DNA of 64,000 bases. Origin: Drosophila pseudoobscura. Its lineage: Eukaryota > Arthropoda > Insecta > Diptera > Drosophilidae. Shown piece after piece: positions 1 through 12,500 of the stretch. A program made the position numbers and the translations under genes. Numbering within the stretch: position 1 is the first letter of the stretch; each line of letters opens with the position of its first letter. Below the pieces are notes generated by a model. It was given only the letters and a program-made list of their open reading frames with translations. It ran no database searches and was not told the origin of the DNA. The stretch lies in contig NC_046681.1 of NCBI RefSeq assembly GCF_009870125.1, positions 19,977,001-20,041,000 of the forward strand. The letters are read 5' to 3'.

Positions 1-8
1 AGAACAAA

Positions 9-579
9 ATGAAATGTGCAATTGGAGAATGGGTTTGCAAGGCCACCACTGCGGTGGCCACGGCCGTAGTGTTTTGGAAAATTGGTTCGAAAATGCGTCA
101 GCCCATAAGAGTTCAACCTTTGCCCCCTAAAGTGCCCACCAAGCCGCTGCGACTTAAAAAGAAACAAAAAGAAAAACAACAACAGCAGCAGCAGCAGCGG
201 GAGCAACAGCAGCAGCAACAGCAACAACAACAACTCTGCAGCCTCGCACAGCTCTGCCAGCTTTCCGCAAAGCTTAATCAGAGTCCAACCGAGCGGGACG
301 AGGGGGAAGATCTGGCAGAGGAATGCGCAGCGATTCTGCCAGACCAAATGCAGCCACCCACCACCCAACAGCCGCGCAAGCGTCGTACGGCCCCGCAGCC
401 GCCACCAAAGCCGATGAGAAAAGGCAAATACGATATTGATGATCGTTCTAGTGGAGCTTTCATTGAAGAGCTTTTAGTCGAAACAATCGAGACAGCAATA
501 GAAACAAAAGCTTTGAAAGCACCGCCAGAATCAACGAAAGCTTTAGAAGCATCAGCACAAAACGCTAGCGAAGCTGCAG
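9..579 (+). CDS. form3: form3 first coding exon of the long isoform
   Basis: It opens with ATG after CAAA and runs 190 codons to a G|GTAAGC donor in phase 1. It encodes a basic segment (KPLRLKKKQKEKQ), two glutamine runs split by RE, then an acidic and proline-rich stretch (RKRRTAPQPPPKPMRKG). No known domain is visible. The frame stays open past the donor, but that continuation is intronic: the donor matches consensus and the next exon fits its phase exactly. Because the window begins only 8 bases upstream, the promoter and any earlier exon are not visible. Confidence 0.6.
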
Positions 580-3500
580 GTAAGCTCGGCACACACACAT
601 GCACCAACACACATGCACAATCTGACGGACGTTGTTGCTCTGCTTCGGTGATGGGTGAACGGGTAAAAGAGAAGTATATAGGGCTTGCGGAAAACGGTGT
701 TCAAAGAGGACAGACAACCGAACTGCAGTCGGCACCAGCAACTGTTTTAATTTATATTTGTTGTTATATATTATTCCGGTTTTTAATTAAATTATTTATT
801 TTACTGATCATGTATGTACATACATGTATGTGGAATGATAAATATGTACATGAAAAGTGTAAAGTTGAAATGTATTCAACATTACCTCAACTTGTGTCAA
901 ACTCTTCTGCTTATAGAATATGCCCTAGTCGATCATCGTACCCTTTGTTGTCTGCCTTTCTGCTCTGCTTTCGTTTCGTGTAATTCGAGCTTAAGACGGC
1001 CGCCAGCAACGCTCTCGCGCTCTCATTGTTCACTGGCTCTCCCGCTGGCACGCACTCTCCCGTATTTGCTCTCCCGGTCGCGTTCGTTCACTCTCTCTTT
1101 CTCTCTCTCTCTCTGTCTGTCTGCTGTGTGCGGCTTTTCGACTTTCCAGCGTTGTTTCTGTGGCTCTTTCCAGTCTGGTGAGCCCCCCTTCTGGAAACCA
1201 GTTGGTTGTTATTAACTTTTTGAGCCCGCTTCCGCGCAGATCGGTTCGAAGCCAACGACGGCCAACGAAACGGAGTGAAAAAACAAACACAAATACGGTG
1301 AAAAATCTGTGAAAAGTGACAAATTGTGTTCGCCGGAAAGAGTGCGGTGCTTGACAAATGCCATTAGCTAATTTGCTGCTGCCAACAACTACATAAAACA
1401 ATAACCATCTACAGGTGTCTAATCAGGGTTACGTTTTCAGGCTATTAAATCTTCCTTTTCTGTCTCTCTCTTCGGCCTGTGCTTCTTCTTTGAGGTTGAG
1501 CCTTTTCCTTTGTTATCTGTTTGTCCATCTATTTTTTGGTTTTTTTTTGGGCTTTTGTTTTGCTCTCAATTTGCTTTAATTGCTCATGGACAACAAATTA
1601 AACACGAAACACGAGAGGGAAGACTGTCAATCGGGAGACCGAAACATGGAATACCCTTGAAGGTGGAAGGCGATGTGAAATAGGGCTACGATGTGAAGGT
1701 TTTGTGGAAATATGTGTATATATTTCTGAATTGTAATTGTTTTTTGATCAATCGTTATTTGAAGGTGATCAAGGCCATAAACTCTCTGAGATCCCAAACG
1801 CTTCATTCCCTGCGTTGCAAACATCTTCTTACACCCGAAACTCCCTCTCTTTAAAGTGTATTACAAATGGTGTGCGTGTGGAACGAGAGGAGATATAGGG
1901 AGAGCGAGAGCGAGCACAAACTGACGCCAACGCTTTGCTGCCGCTCTCCCTCCTGCTCCCTCTTCCACATTCCGCTACTGCCGAACCCTTCTTTTAGGGA
2001 GACAGAGACCCATAACCGAAACCAGTTTTCAGTTCTATTTTGTACAATTTTCTTTGTTTATTTTTTTGTGTTTGGGCGGATTTTCTTTGACCTCACCTCG
2101 CTATCGCCCCTCACTCGAACCCTCACTTTTCATTTTTCTTTGCCTTGCACACCTTCTCTTTCTTTTGTTGTTGTTTTTGTGCTTTGTTTGCGGCTTTTCT
2201 TTTATTGACCGTTTTCCATATGGATTTTCATAATTTTGCCTCTGTTTCGGTTTCGGTTTCTGATTTCCAGTCAAAGCGGAGCAGAGCTCTCTCTCTCTCT
2301 TTCTCCCTCTCTCTCTGAGAGTGAGTGCTGCTCTCTGTTACGCCCTCTCACGCTCACTCTCTTTTGGCCTTCCAGTGGCGCCTTCTTTTACGAGTATTTA
2401 CTTTTGTTTAATTATTATTTTCTACACATGTCGCTTTGTTTTTTTTTTATGAATGAGCCATCAATCCCCTCCAATGGGACATAAACATAAATCAAGCGAG
2501 GAAGGAGGAACAGTTGGCGGACTTTTTCATTAATTCAAAAATATTTGGGGAGTTAGATCATCCGGCTATGATGGATATATCTGTAGAGTAGAGCCTTTCC
2601 CAATGGCTTTCTAAAACATGGTGTAAGATTACCCTATACAGGGTTTTTGCTGATTAAAGTGATATTGCATTGCCAGTTATTATAGTTTGGATCCATTAAA
2701 ATTCAATTATATGTATGTTGCCATACGATCGAGCGATGCAAAGATAAGTTATTGTTGTTGTTATTTGGAAAACTTCAATAATTGTTCCATCGGAACACAC
2801 CTTTAGATACGTTTAAATTATCCAAACGTAACACTTCTTTCTCTTGAGATTTGTTTTCCGATATTTGAGGGTAAGACTTGATGGAATTCATAGTTCTTTT
2901 AGTAGGAATATCTGTAGCTTTGTTTCCAAAATTGTTATATCAATTCGGTTCAAGATTCCTTCGTAGTAAAAACGAATAATTGTATACAAGCTTCCAAAAT
3001 CCTACGGGTAGTATATCATATTATTAGTTACTATAAAAAAAGACAACTATCTACAGACTTTGCTCCATAAACCTTTGAATTAAAGCAGCCCTGACTAAGC
3101 TAATTTCTTTTACTAGACTAGATTTAACTCTAGAATTGATAGACTTGTTATTTAATTGAAATGTTAGTTGGCTTACAATAAAGTATTTATATTTTGGATA
3201 CCCTGTAATATTGTAAAAATCTTCAATTATTATTTTAGCCTGTCTTTTCTTAAGTAAAGAATTTTGCAATATTTTGTTTGAAATTGTACCTTTGTTGTAT
3301 ACCTTTTCCTAAAGTTTCTCCTCTGTTTCCCTCAACTCGTATATTTTTTGATTTTCCTGCAATCTGTTGCCTTGAATTCTGATATATACTTTTCTGTACA
3401 ACTTCCTCTATCTATTCAACTGAATCTCTCTATCTTGTATGTCTGTCCCTGTACCCTATCGACGCACACATAGACGACGTGGTCAGTTTGGACTATACCG

Positions 3501-6500
3501 ATTCTCTAGAGTTCTACAATTGCGTGAGCGACAACTCCTGCTGCTATGCCTCGAGCGACACGCTAACGCATCAAGAGCAACAGCAGCGTCACCATCCACG
3601 ATGCTATCTGCATAGCCAGCATCGCTATTACCAACACAATCATCACAGCCATCATCCCTTCGACCATGATCAGAGATCGTTGTGCACCTCATGCTCAAGC
3701 AATGATTCCCTATTCACAGATCCGGTCGACGCTTTGCTTGTGACCAAGGACTCTCTACGCGCAGCTAAATCGGAGGCAACAGTTCTGCCGAAACGGGATC
3801 GTCCCTTGAGCGAGATCAGTGTTACCTCGGTGGACACGCTCTCGCCGAGCACGGCCAAGGCAGTGCTTGAGCTCCAGCGACGCTGTCGAGCGGACAAATT
3901 GGCATGCCTGAGCTTTTCGCCCACATCGTACCACTATATAGCCAATGATCGGAGGGAGTTGGATGAGGACGCGGAGGAGCGGAATCCAGCGGGATCCGAA
4001 GAGCTGGTAGTGTCAGAGGGTTCCCCCGACGAACTAATGGCCCTGCAGCTGGGCAAGAAGCTGGCCCAGGTGCTGGGCAGCACCGGCACACCGCCACCGC
4101 CGCCAACAGGTGGCATTGCGGAGGGCGGTACGCCAGGAATCACCCGAGTGGACTCCCCCTTGGGCAATGGGGAACTCTTCAATGTGTCCAAGTCGAAGAG
4201 GGTGGAGCTCCAGAATCTATCATCGCGCTTCACAGCCGCCGCTTATCCAACGCCGCCACCTCCTGCAGGCGGCACACAGGATTCAGGTGAGACTCTAGAC
4301 TTTAAAGAGCGATTTTTTTCTCCATTGAACTCAAGCTGGTGGCCCCTGCCGTTGCTTGTTTGTTGTGCCCCCACTTGTAGCCATATGCCACATGTCTGTG
4401 TGTCAGTGTGTGTGCTCTACTGAGTGGTCCTTCAGTCCGACAAAAAACCGTTTCCTAAAAGCTTGTCCTGTCCCTTTTTTTGTTGCTGTTGTTGTTGTCG
4501 TGCCGCTTGTTGCTTTGCGCCAATTTCAAAGGTAAATACGGCTTGGCCCTGGAGTGCTTGTCAAACTGTTGGCTGGAGTGGTGCCCTCTCACTCTCTCCC
4601 GCTAGCCATAGCCCTCCATCTATCTATCTGTCTGTCTGTCTCTTTTCTGTTGGCACATAATTGAAGTGCCTGGGAAAACACACCAACAAGTTGCAAGAGA
4701 AAAAACACTGGAATGGGGGCGGGGGGTAAAAACTTTAAAGAAGAGCACCGGCTTGGGAGATTCGTGATTGGAAAATAGGGAAGTTGGAAGGGAAAAATAT
4801 CGATTGATTGTCAGATGTTTATCGAATTATTAAGTTTTCTAATTAATCGATATTTTTTATAATTTAAAAAGTTTCATAAATCTCTGGGAAAATATCAATA
4901 GCATATATTCAGTGTAATGTAACGATAAATATCGGTTTTGTATGAGCTTTGCATATAAATCGAATATTTATCGTAAATTAATTATTATTATTAATCATTT
5001 AAAACCTCTTAAAATATAAAAATTGCTTATGTAATGATAGAGTGATAAACATACTCAATTTGATAGTTCCAAGTCGTCTATAAATATCGGTTTATCATTA
5101 GTTTTTGAATTTGAAACGATTTATAGTCATATAACTGTTTAAAAATCGCACAAACAAAACAAAAGGGCAGAGATTACTACTGAAAATAATGCAAGAGATG
5201 GATTATTATATTTATTCTGATTTTAGAGCCCATTCCTTAGACCCATTTCTGCCAGAAAATCGAAGATTCTCATGAGTCGAAGGGTTTTCTTTCTGCCAGA
5301 AGAAAGCCATAGACCACAGGCAATATACAAATGTATATCCACAAACCATTTGTATTTCTCTAATGATTTCCCCGAAAACACCATAAAAACTTCAAAAACT
5401 CTGAAAAACCTTTACCAAAAACACACACAAGAGACAGAAAAAGTTAAGGGCCCTGGCAGAGAACCTTAATGCAAAGTTTTTTAATTAACTCATGCAGCAA
5501 CAGTCGCCCTGTACTCCCCTTTCCCCCATTCCCGAAAACCCCACCGCTCCAGAACTCTTTTCTTTGTTTTCCGAACTGATCCGATCAGCGGATGGTGAAA
5601 AATGTTGAATGATGGGTGGCAAAAAAAAAAAACGAAACGAAAACGAAAACAACAGCAGGACGAACCCGAAAGTAATTATTGGCACATTTATGCAAGGACT
5701 CGTTCCCTGGGTCTCCTTTCACATGATATTTTAAATATATAATTGGCCCCCAATCCACACCGCCCCCAACCCCCTCTCTATCAGTTACCGCCTCCAACCC
5801 CTCCCAGCCTCCCCAAACAGTTACCTAATTGCGTTGATGCCCCACGAATCCGTGGAGCGGACCATCTCTTGCGATTCGATAAACAAAAGCGAAATGCGAA
5901 CATGGTTCGCTGGTTTTTTTTGGGCCTTGGGCCGGGCCCGGCCAGGGACCGTGCTTTGGCTTTGCCCTTGGCTTGGGGTATACCCTAAAGAGTGAAGTAA
6001 AATGATCCCTGCAAAAAAATACAAGTTAGAGAAAGTATAGGATGATATTACGACTAAGGGATACTTGGTATTTGGTATTTCAACCGTTCAAAAGGCTTGT
6101 AAGAAAAGAGATGGTAAGAAAAAGTGAACTATATAATATATATTCTAAGTGGAATTCTTTCAACCAATAAAAACTCGTTAAAAACGATATGAGGATAAAT
6201 ATCACTGTTGAAAAACGAATTCCTTTGAGATTGAAGGTAGTATGTCATGTCTTATCCTTATCCTGGCTGTAATAATTATCTGATCTAAATGAATCTCGAT
6301 ATTTGGGTAGATTATAGCTTTATATAGAACCATATACAGTTTGAGCTCCGTATCTCTTAAATGGTAAACAGGACAAGTTTTTCGGCATTGCTAGAAGTAT
6401 AGGGACCCGATAAAGCCTTGGGATCCTCATTTCCTGCCTCTAGTATTACAGTCTCCAAAATCTTGGGGTTTCCTACAAATAAAAGAAGAAGATAAACATA

Positions 6501-9500
6501 AAAATTGTAGAAAAAGATCTAGAAAAGCCATTCTACTGCTGAATAGATACACTTATAAGGAAATAGAATTATTTGTTCACCTTAGAGTTGTTCTTAATCG
6601 TCCTAGGTTGGAGTTCTAGAACCTCATCTAGGAACTATTGTACCCCACTTTCATAACCCAGTTCTTCAGGGGTTTCTGCCACCTATCAGTGTGTTCTTCT
6701 GCCCTGATGTACGGCCACAACAATCCAACACAATCCTCTAGAAAACGCTCCGTAATCCCTTCGTTTGCTTGCTTCCTTCCTGTTACTGGATACTTTTTTC
6801 CTTTCGGCCAATACGCGGTATCAAAATACTTTCAAAAAATAAACAAAACATTTGTGAAAACTTAAAAATTGCAAACACGTCTTCATTGTTTACAAAATGT
6901 TGGCCGGAAAGGCAGGAAAACGGGCAGGAAAACCGGCAGGGGCAAGAGGCAGGGGAAACGGGCGCTTCAGGCTTCAGGCCTCGGACTTCCATCGTTTTTG
7001 CTGTTTTCCTGTTGTTCCTGTCGTATTCCCCATTGTTCCTCGACGGGGGAACAAAACAACAAATAAAAAACACCAGAGAAAAAGGGAGAAAAAAAAAACC
7101 GAGAAAAGTAAAGTTTAAATTTTAATTAAATCATGTTATATAGAATGATACACGCGGGAGTGTTCCGCGCAAATCGAAGGGACGGGCGGAGGGGGCAAGT
7201 GGCAGCAGGCAGGAGGTGGCATAACCACTTGGGTACACAGTCAATGATGATGGGGGCCGCACGATAAGCGCTCCACAGGGTCTACTCAATCGGAGCGGGA
7301 TCTGGGGGATTGGAGGAGCCAGGAGGCAGGCGACAGGAGGACCATAAAAATTTGCTTCCTAAAATCAGGAATCCGCCTTAAAATACACAATCTGATTGGC
7401 GGAGGGGTGGAGGGAGGGGCTCTGGCGGAGGAGGTGTTGGATAATGGAAGATTTAATGCACTAGAAAAATTATATGTCTGCAAGAGGCAATTTTTTATGG
7501 GTTCTGTGTTTTTTTTTTCTGACATGAATTTCGATTTAATGAATGTATAAATCATTTAAATATTGACTGAAGGAATACAAAACAGATTGCACGGCGGAAT
7601 GGGGCTATAAAAAATGGTTTACGCTGGAGAGCGAGTGAGAGAGAAGTTGCTTGAAAATTCCATTAGAGTGGATCTTTAAAGATTTTTGGGTACCATTTTG
7701 TTTTAGATAAAAAACAAATTTGGATTGTAATTGATGAAAATATATTAGTTTTAAGAGCAAATATTTTGCTTAATTTTGTTTAAGTATTTGAGATTTTTCT
7801 GGATGTATTCACTAATATTGGAGTTGCCCCTGAAAACTGGGAATATTGCATAGTTTTGATATATTTCTATCAAGGGAGATAGAGTTTCCTTCATTTAAAT
7901 GATTCCTATAGATAGAGAAAGAAATATATATAGATAGAAAGATGAATAGCTGGGTAGATTGTTATATGGATAGATAGAGGGATAGATAGATAGATGGATA
8001 GAAAGATGGAATGATGATAGATAGAAAGACAGAATGATAGATAGATAGATGGATAAATAGATAGAAAGATATATAACTAATAACCTATAGATATTGAGAT
8101 AAATCTATGGACTGTGCAGATTCGTTAAGAGATATTTTTCATAGCTAAAATCTAGAACAAAATCTAGAACTGGAATCTTTTAGGATCCAGATAAAGTCTT
8201 TCTTAGAGAACGAACCCATAGATTTTAGTGCCTAGAAAGGGTTTTTAAAGATCTTCTTTCACTCTTACGATTGTAAAAACTTTGTTTTAAGGGTTTTGAT
8301 TGGATTTGATTTGAGGGAACTTTTACAGAACTCGTGGAACCATCATCTAGCCATTTAAAGGTATATTTATGATGTTGCTTTGAGTATCTGAAGAGTATCT
8401 GCCTCTGCAATTCTTAGAATACATAAAAATATGTATATATCTTAAGGGATATCTCCCCCTCAAACAGTGAAAACACCTCTACCATAAACCCCACCAGTTC
8501 TGAGAACCTTTTACACCGAAAAGTATCTGTGTGCCCACCCAATCAGCAACATTTTTCCAGGAACTAATGGGACATTTAAGTACCTCAAAGACCTCTATAG
8601 AAACAAATCCAAAAAACACAAACAATTTTAGAACACGAATGATAAATGGATGGCAAATGGATGCTGGCCACCCAGAAGAACCCAACAATTTAAGCAGTAA
8701 TTATGTGAAGTGACTTCTAAACGCAGTGCGAATACTCGTACATTTATCTTCAATTTTTCACTCATTTAAACAGGATCCTCCTTTGAGAGCACCCTTGGGG
8801 AGGGATGTGCCTGAATTTCTATACAAATTTATCCTGCTAATGCCATTGCCTCGTCATTCATTCATTCGTTCATTCACAGGAGCATCAGCATCAGTGGCAT
8901 CAGTGGCATCAGCAGCTCAAACAGCGGGCTCCTCCACCGCTCCACAGGCGTCTGCCCCAGCAACAACACCATCGTCGCCGTCATCCACGCTGGAAACGCA
9001 ATCAACTGTTATAATTTCGTTTAAATCATCTCAAACACCTGTGCAGTCCCAAACGACGACTACTGCGATTCAGACCCCAACCCCAACCCCGACAGCGACT
9101 GCCACAGCGACTGCTACACCGATTCCGTCTGACAATGTGGAGGATGACATGGCAGCCCTGCCCTTGCCGCCGCTGCCGCTGCCGCCGCCCCCTGGATTTG
9201 GTACGCCCACAACGCCGCTGCTCACGAGCAATGTGCTTAAGAAGGTCGCCAGCTTCACGGTCGAGAAGTCCGCGGCGGGCAATAGCTCCTCGAATACGCT
9301 GCCACTGATGGAGGCGGAGACAACGCTCTTGGCCACGCCGACATCGTCGCTGTTGGCAACCCTGCCAGAGCTGGCAGGTGCCGCCGTCACAGGGGCAGGT
9401 GGAGGCACTGGTTCGCGTCGCGGCTCATCTTATGTACCGGAAAAGTTAAGCTTCGCTGCATATGAAAAGTTCGAAGGTAAGTTTGTCCAAATATTCGTTT

Positions 9501-12500
9501 GCATTTGGTACTCAAAAAAAAAGAGGGAAATGTTGGTCATAAACGAATCGACATGGGGCTTGGGGAAGGAGTTTTGGAATAAGATACAGGGATACGACTT
9601 GAATATGTTGAATGAAGAGTCTTTTGGTGGATCCATTCATCTATTTCATATTTGAAGGTGAATTGGAATTTTTAGGGGGTAATTTTAAGAGAATAAGCTG
9701 AAAACCTGATAAATAGCAATGGGAATACACTTTTCCTACATATCTTAATCTGACAGATGGTATTTCTAATCGAAGATGAGGAGATATAAGTGCTATAAGA
9801 GTACTACAAGTATATTCTGCTAGATTTTTCTGTACTCAAAACGGCAGCATTTTCCTCCTTGAAATGAAAAGTAAGCGTCTTTTTAGACAAAAATACAGAT
9901 CCTTATTGCAAAAGGAAAAAATAGATGACCTATTGACCCATTAACATACAATTGACACCCTTAACAGGGCAATTTGGCTTGTGCCTTCTTTATAAATAAT
10001 TTTGTTTAACCCAAACTCAAATTGGATCTAAAATAGTTTGCCAAGCCAACAGCACTTTACGTTTTCGTGCTAACAGCTGACATAACAGAGGAGCTTGAGC
10101 GCGCAGGGCTCTAAATTTTGCGCTTAACAGCACTAAATTTTGATATTTAAAGATATGTTATCGATATTGATAATAGTCCAACTAAAAGCTATTGAACAGC
10201 TGAAAAAAATTATTCAGAAATACAGTGGAGATTCTTTTGCAGATGCTTACTGAAGAGCAGCCTTAAGATCACATTCTTAATAGAAAAGAATTTTCATTCT
10301 CCCTCCTTTCTCTTAGGCCTTGACCTACAGGGAAACGGGGACAAGTGATTGGATAGCGGATAAAGTTATACGACCTAGTGGAGAAGGCCTTGTAAGTTCT
10401 TTGATAGGAAAACTGTCATACATACGACTATGTGTGCTTATAAAATTCCTTGGAATAAGTGCAGTTGAAGTTGGTTGAGTACATATCTTTCTCGGAAGGC
10501 CTCTTCTTGTAGTCGTAATACACCCCTCTCTTCTGAGACTGCCCTCTCACTTTGTTCCCAATGCAATCTTCTGGAATAGAAAACTCACTCGCCCAATAAT
10601 TTCGTAGTACCTTCTGCAAGAGCATTCGTCCATTGTGGTTGCCTCTGCAGGTAGGGTTTCCGCTTTATGTTTCAATCTGCGACTCCAGTGAAGCGATGCC
10701 AAAATCAGCAGCAGCAAAGGCGGACCCCCAGTACCATGGAAGGGGGGAGGCGGAGACCCACAAGAGCGCAGACCCATTGAAGGAGAAATATAAAGGTAAC
10801 ACAGCGATTTTTGCGCACTAACTGTTTGCCTTTTGTGTCGTTTCTTGGGAAACATTTAATTTTATTTTCCCATCCCCAACCCCAACCCTCGGCTCCAATC
10901 CCCCCGCAATCCCTCCAATCATTCGCTATGTTCGTCCCACGTTTGATTGCGTTTGTTGTTTGCTTAAAGTTAACAATTAATTTCCCCTGATTCAACTTTC
11001 AGCGTGGAGCGCAAAATCACTCAAGAAAGGGGGGAAGCCAAATCAAGTCGAATGATTGCATAATTGGGGAAATTTGTGTATGTAAATATTTGGCATATAT
11101 ATTGGGTGGGTGGAGGGGTGGATGGAAAGGGAAAACTTTTGTTGGGTTAACATTTTGCAAGTGTTTGAAGTCGCGAAAACTCTCGCCCATTCTCTCCAAC
11201 TAAGAAACCAGAAAGAACCTCTACCATATTCCCGAAATTAGTGGCATACTTTCAGGCTCTCAGACTTTAAGACTTTCAGTCGCCCAAGACACCCAAGAAT
11301 TTCCATAGCACATGCCACGCCCCCTACCTACCACTATGCGATATATATATCTCTATACAGATGTGCGATGCGTTGCTCGCTCGCATTATTGCGTGTGCTC
11401 GAAATTCCAGACACAAATTCCCCGTCGAACGGCAAACTATTTTCAACAATTGTGAGAGCTTTAGACAAGAAATAGTTCGACTAGGGGATACCTATTAGCA
11501 CTATTACTTTCGCAAATGAAAGGCTGAAGATGGGGAATATTTTCGAAAGAGCCGAGGCAATAATTTGGGGGGTTTATCAGTGTACCATTGAGCTGATTGT
11601 TTCTAGAACATAAGATTATATCTTTATATGGACATAGAGCAAATTTGAAGACCAGCTTACATTTTTGGAGGTAAAAAGCTGTTGGAGAACTGATTCTAAC
11701 ACAGAAATTAAGGAATACCACCTCTGGCTTTATAAAAATTCAAAATTTCAATTTCGATTAAGATGATTTTTGGTATATAGCCAGATAATGACATTGTAGG
11801 TGAGTTTACCAAATTTGATGAAAATATGTCTACAATTGTGGATGCCACAACATTTTTGACCAACATCATTTCCGATTTTGAGAGCTGAGTAGACAATAGC
11901 ATTGTAGACACATTCACCAAATATTATACACATATCTTTATTATTGTGGATGCCACAGCTTTTGGAAGTATATTCCAAAAAGGTCTTTGAGATACTGATA
12001 GATCAAACACTCGTAGAACTACCTTGAAGCTATATATTTATGGTCCTCATCTGTACGTATACGTATCCGAGCATACCCTTGTTTCCCCTTAGTTCGTATT
12101 AAAATCTCCCCCGTTAGCAAGTGGAAAACTTTCGCTTAAAACGCAGCGCGAAAATTTTGTTGGCTTTCAAGTTTTTTGGGAGGCGCAGTTTTTGACACAT
12201 GCCACGCCTCCAGCCAGCCAAAGGAGGAGAACGAATGGCGGTGGTAGTGGAAAATGGTGGCGCTAATTGGTAAGCTCATCGTTGTGGGGGCTTCTAGGGC
12301 TCTACCACTGGCTGCTGATCCTCCTCGTCATCATCATCGTCGCCGTCTGCTGCAAATTAATGCAAACAAACATTTTAACGCCTCGCTGGACAAACATCAG
12401 AGGAGAAGAGGCAGGCAGGCAGCAGGCGCCTCTAGATATCGCCGGACACGCAATTTGCTGGCTCTGGACAGGGTCCATCCGCAGCAGTCGCTGCTTGTAT

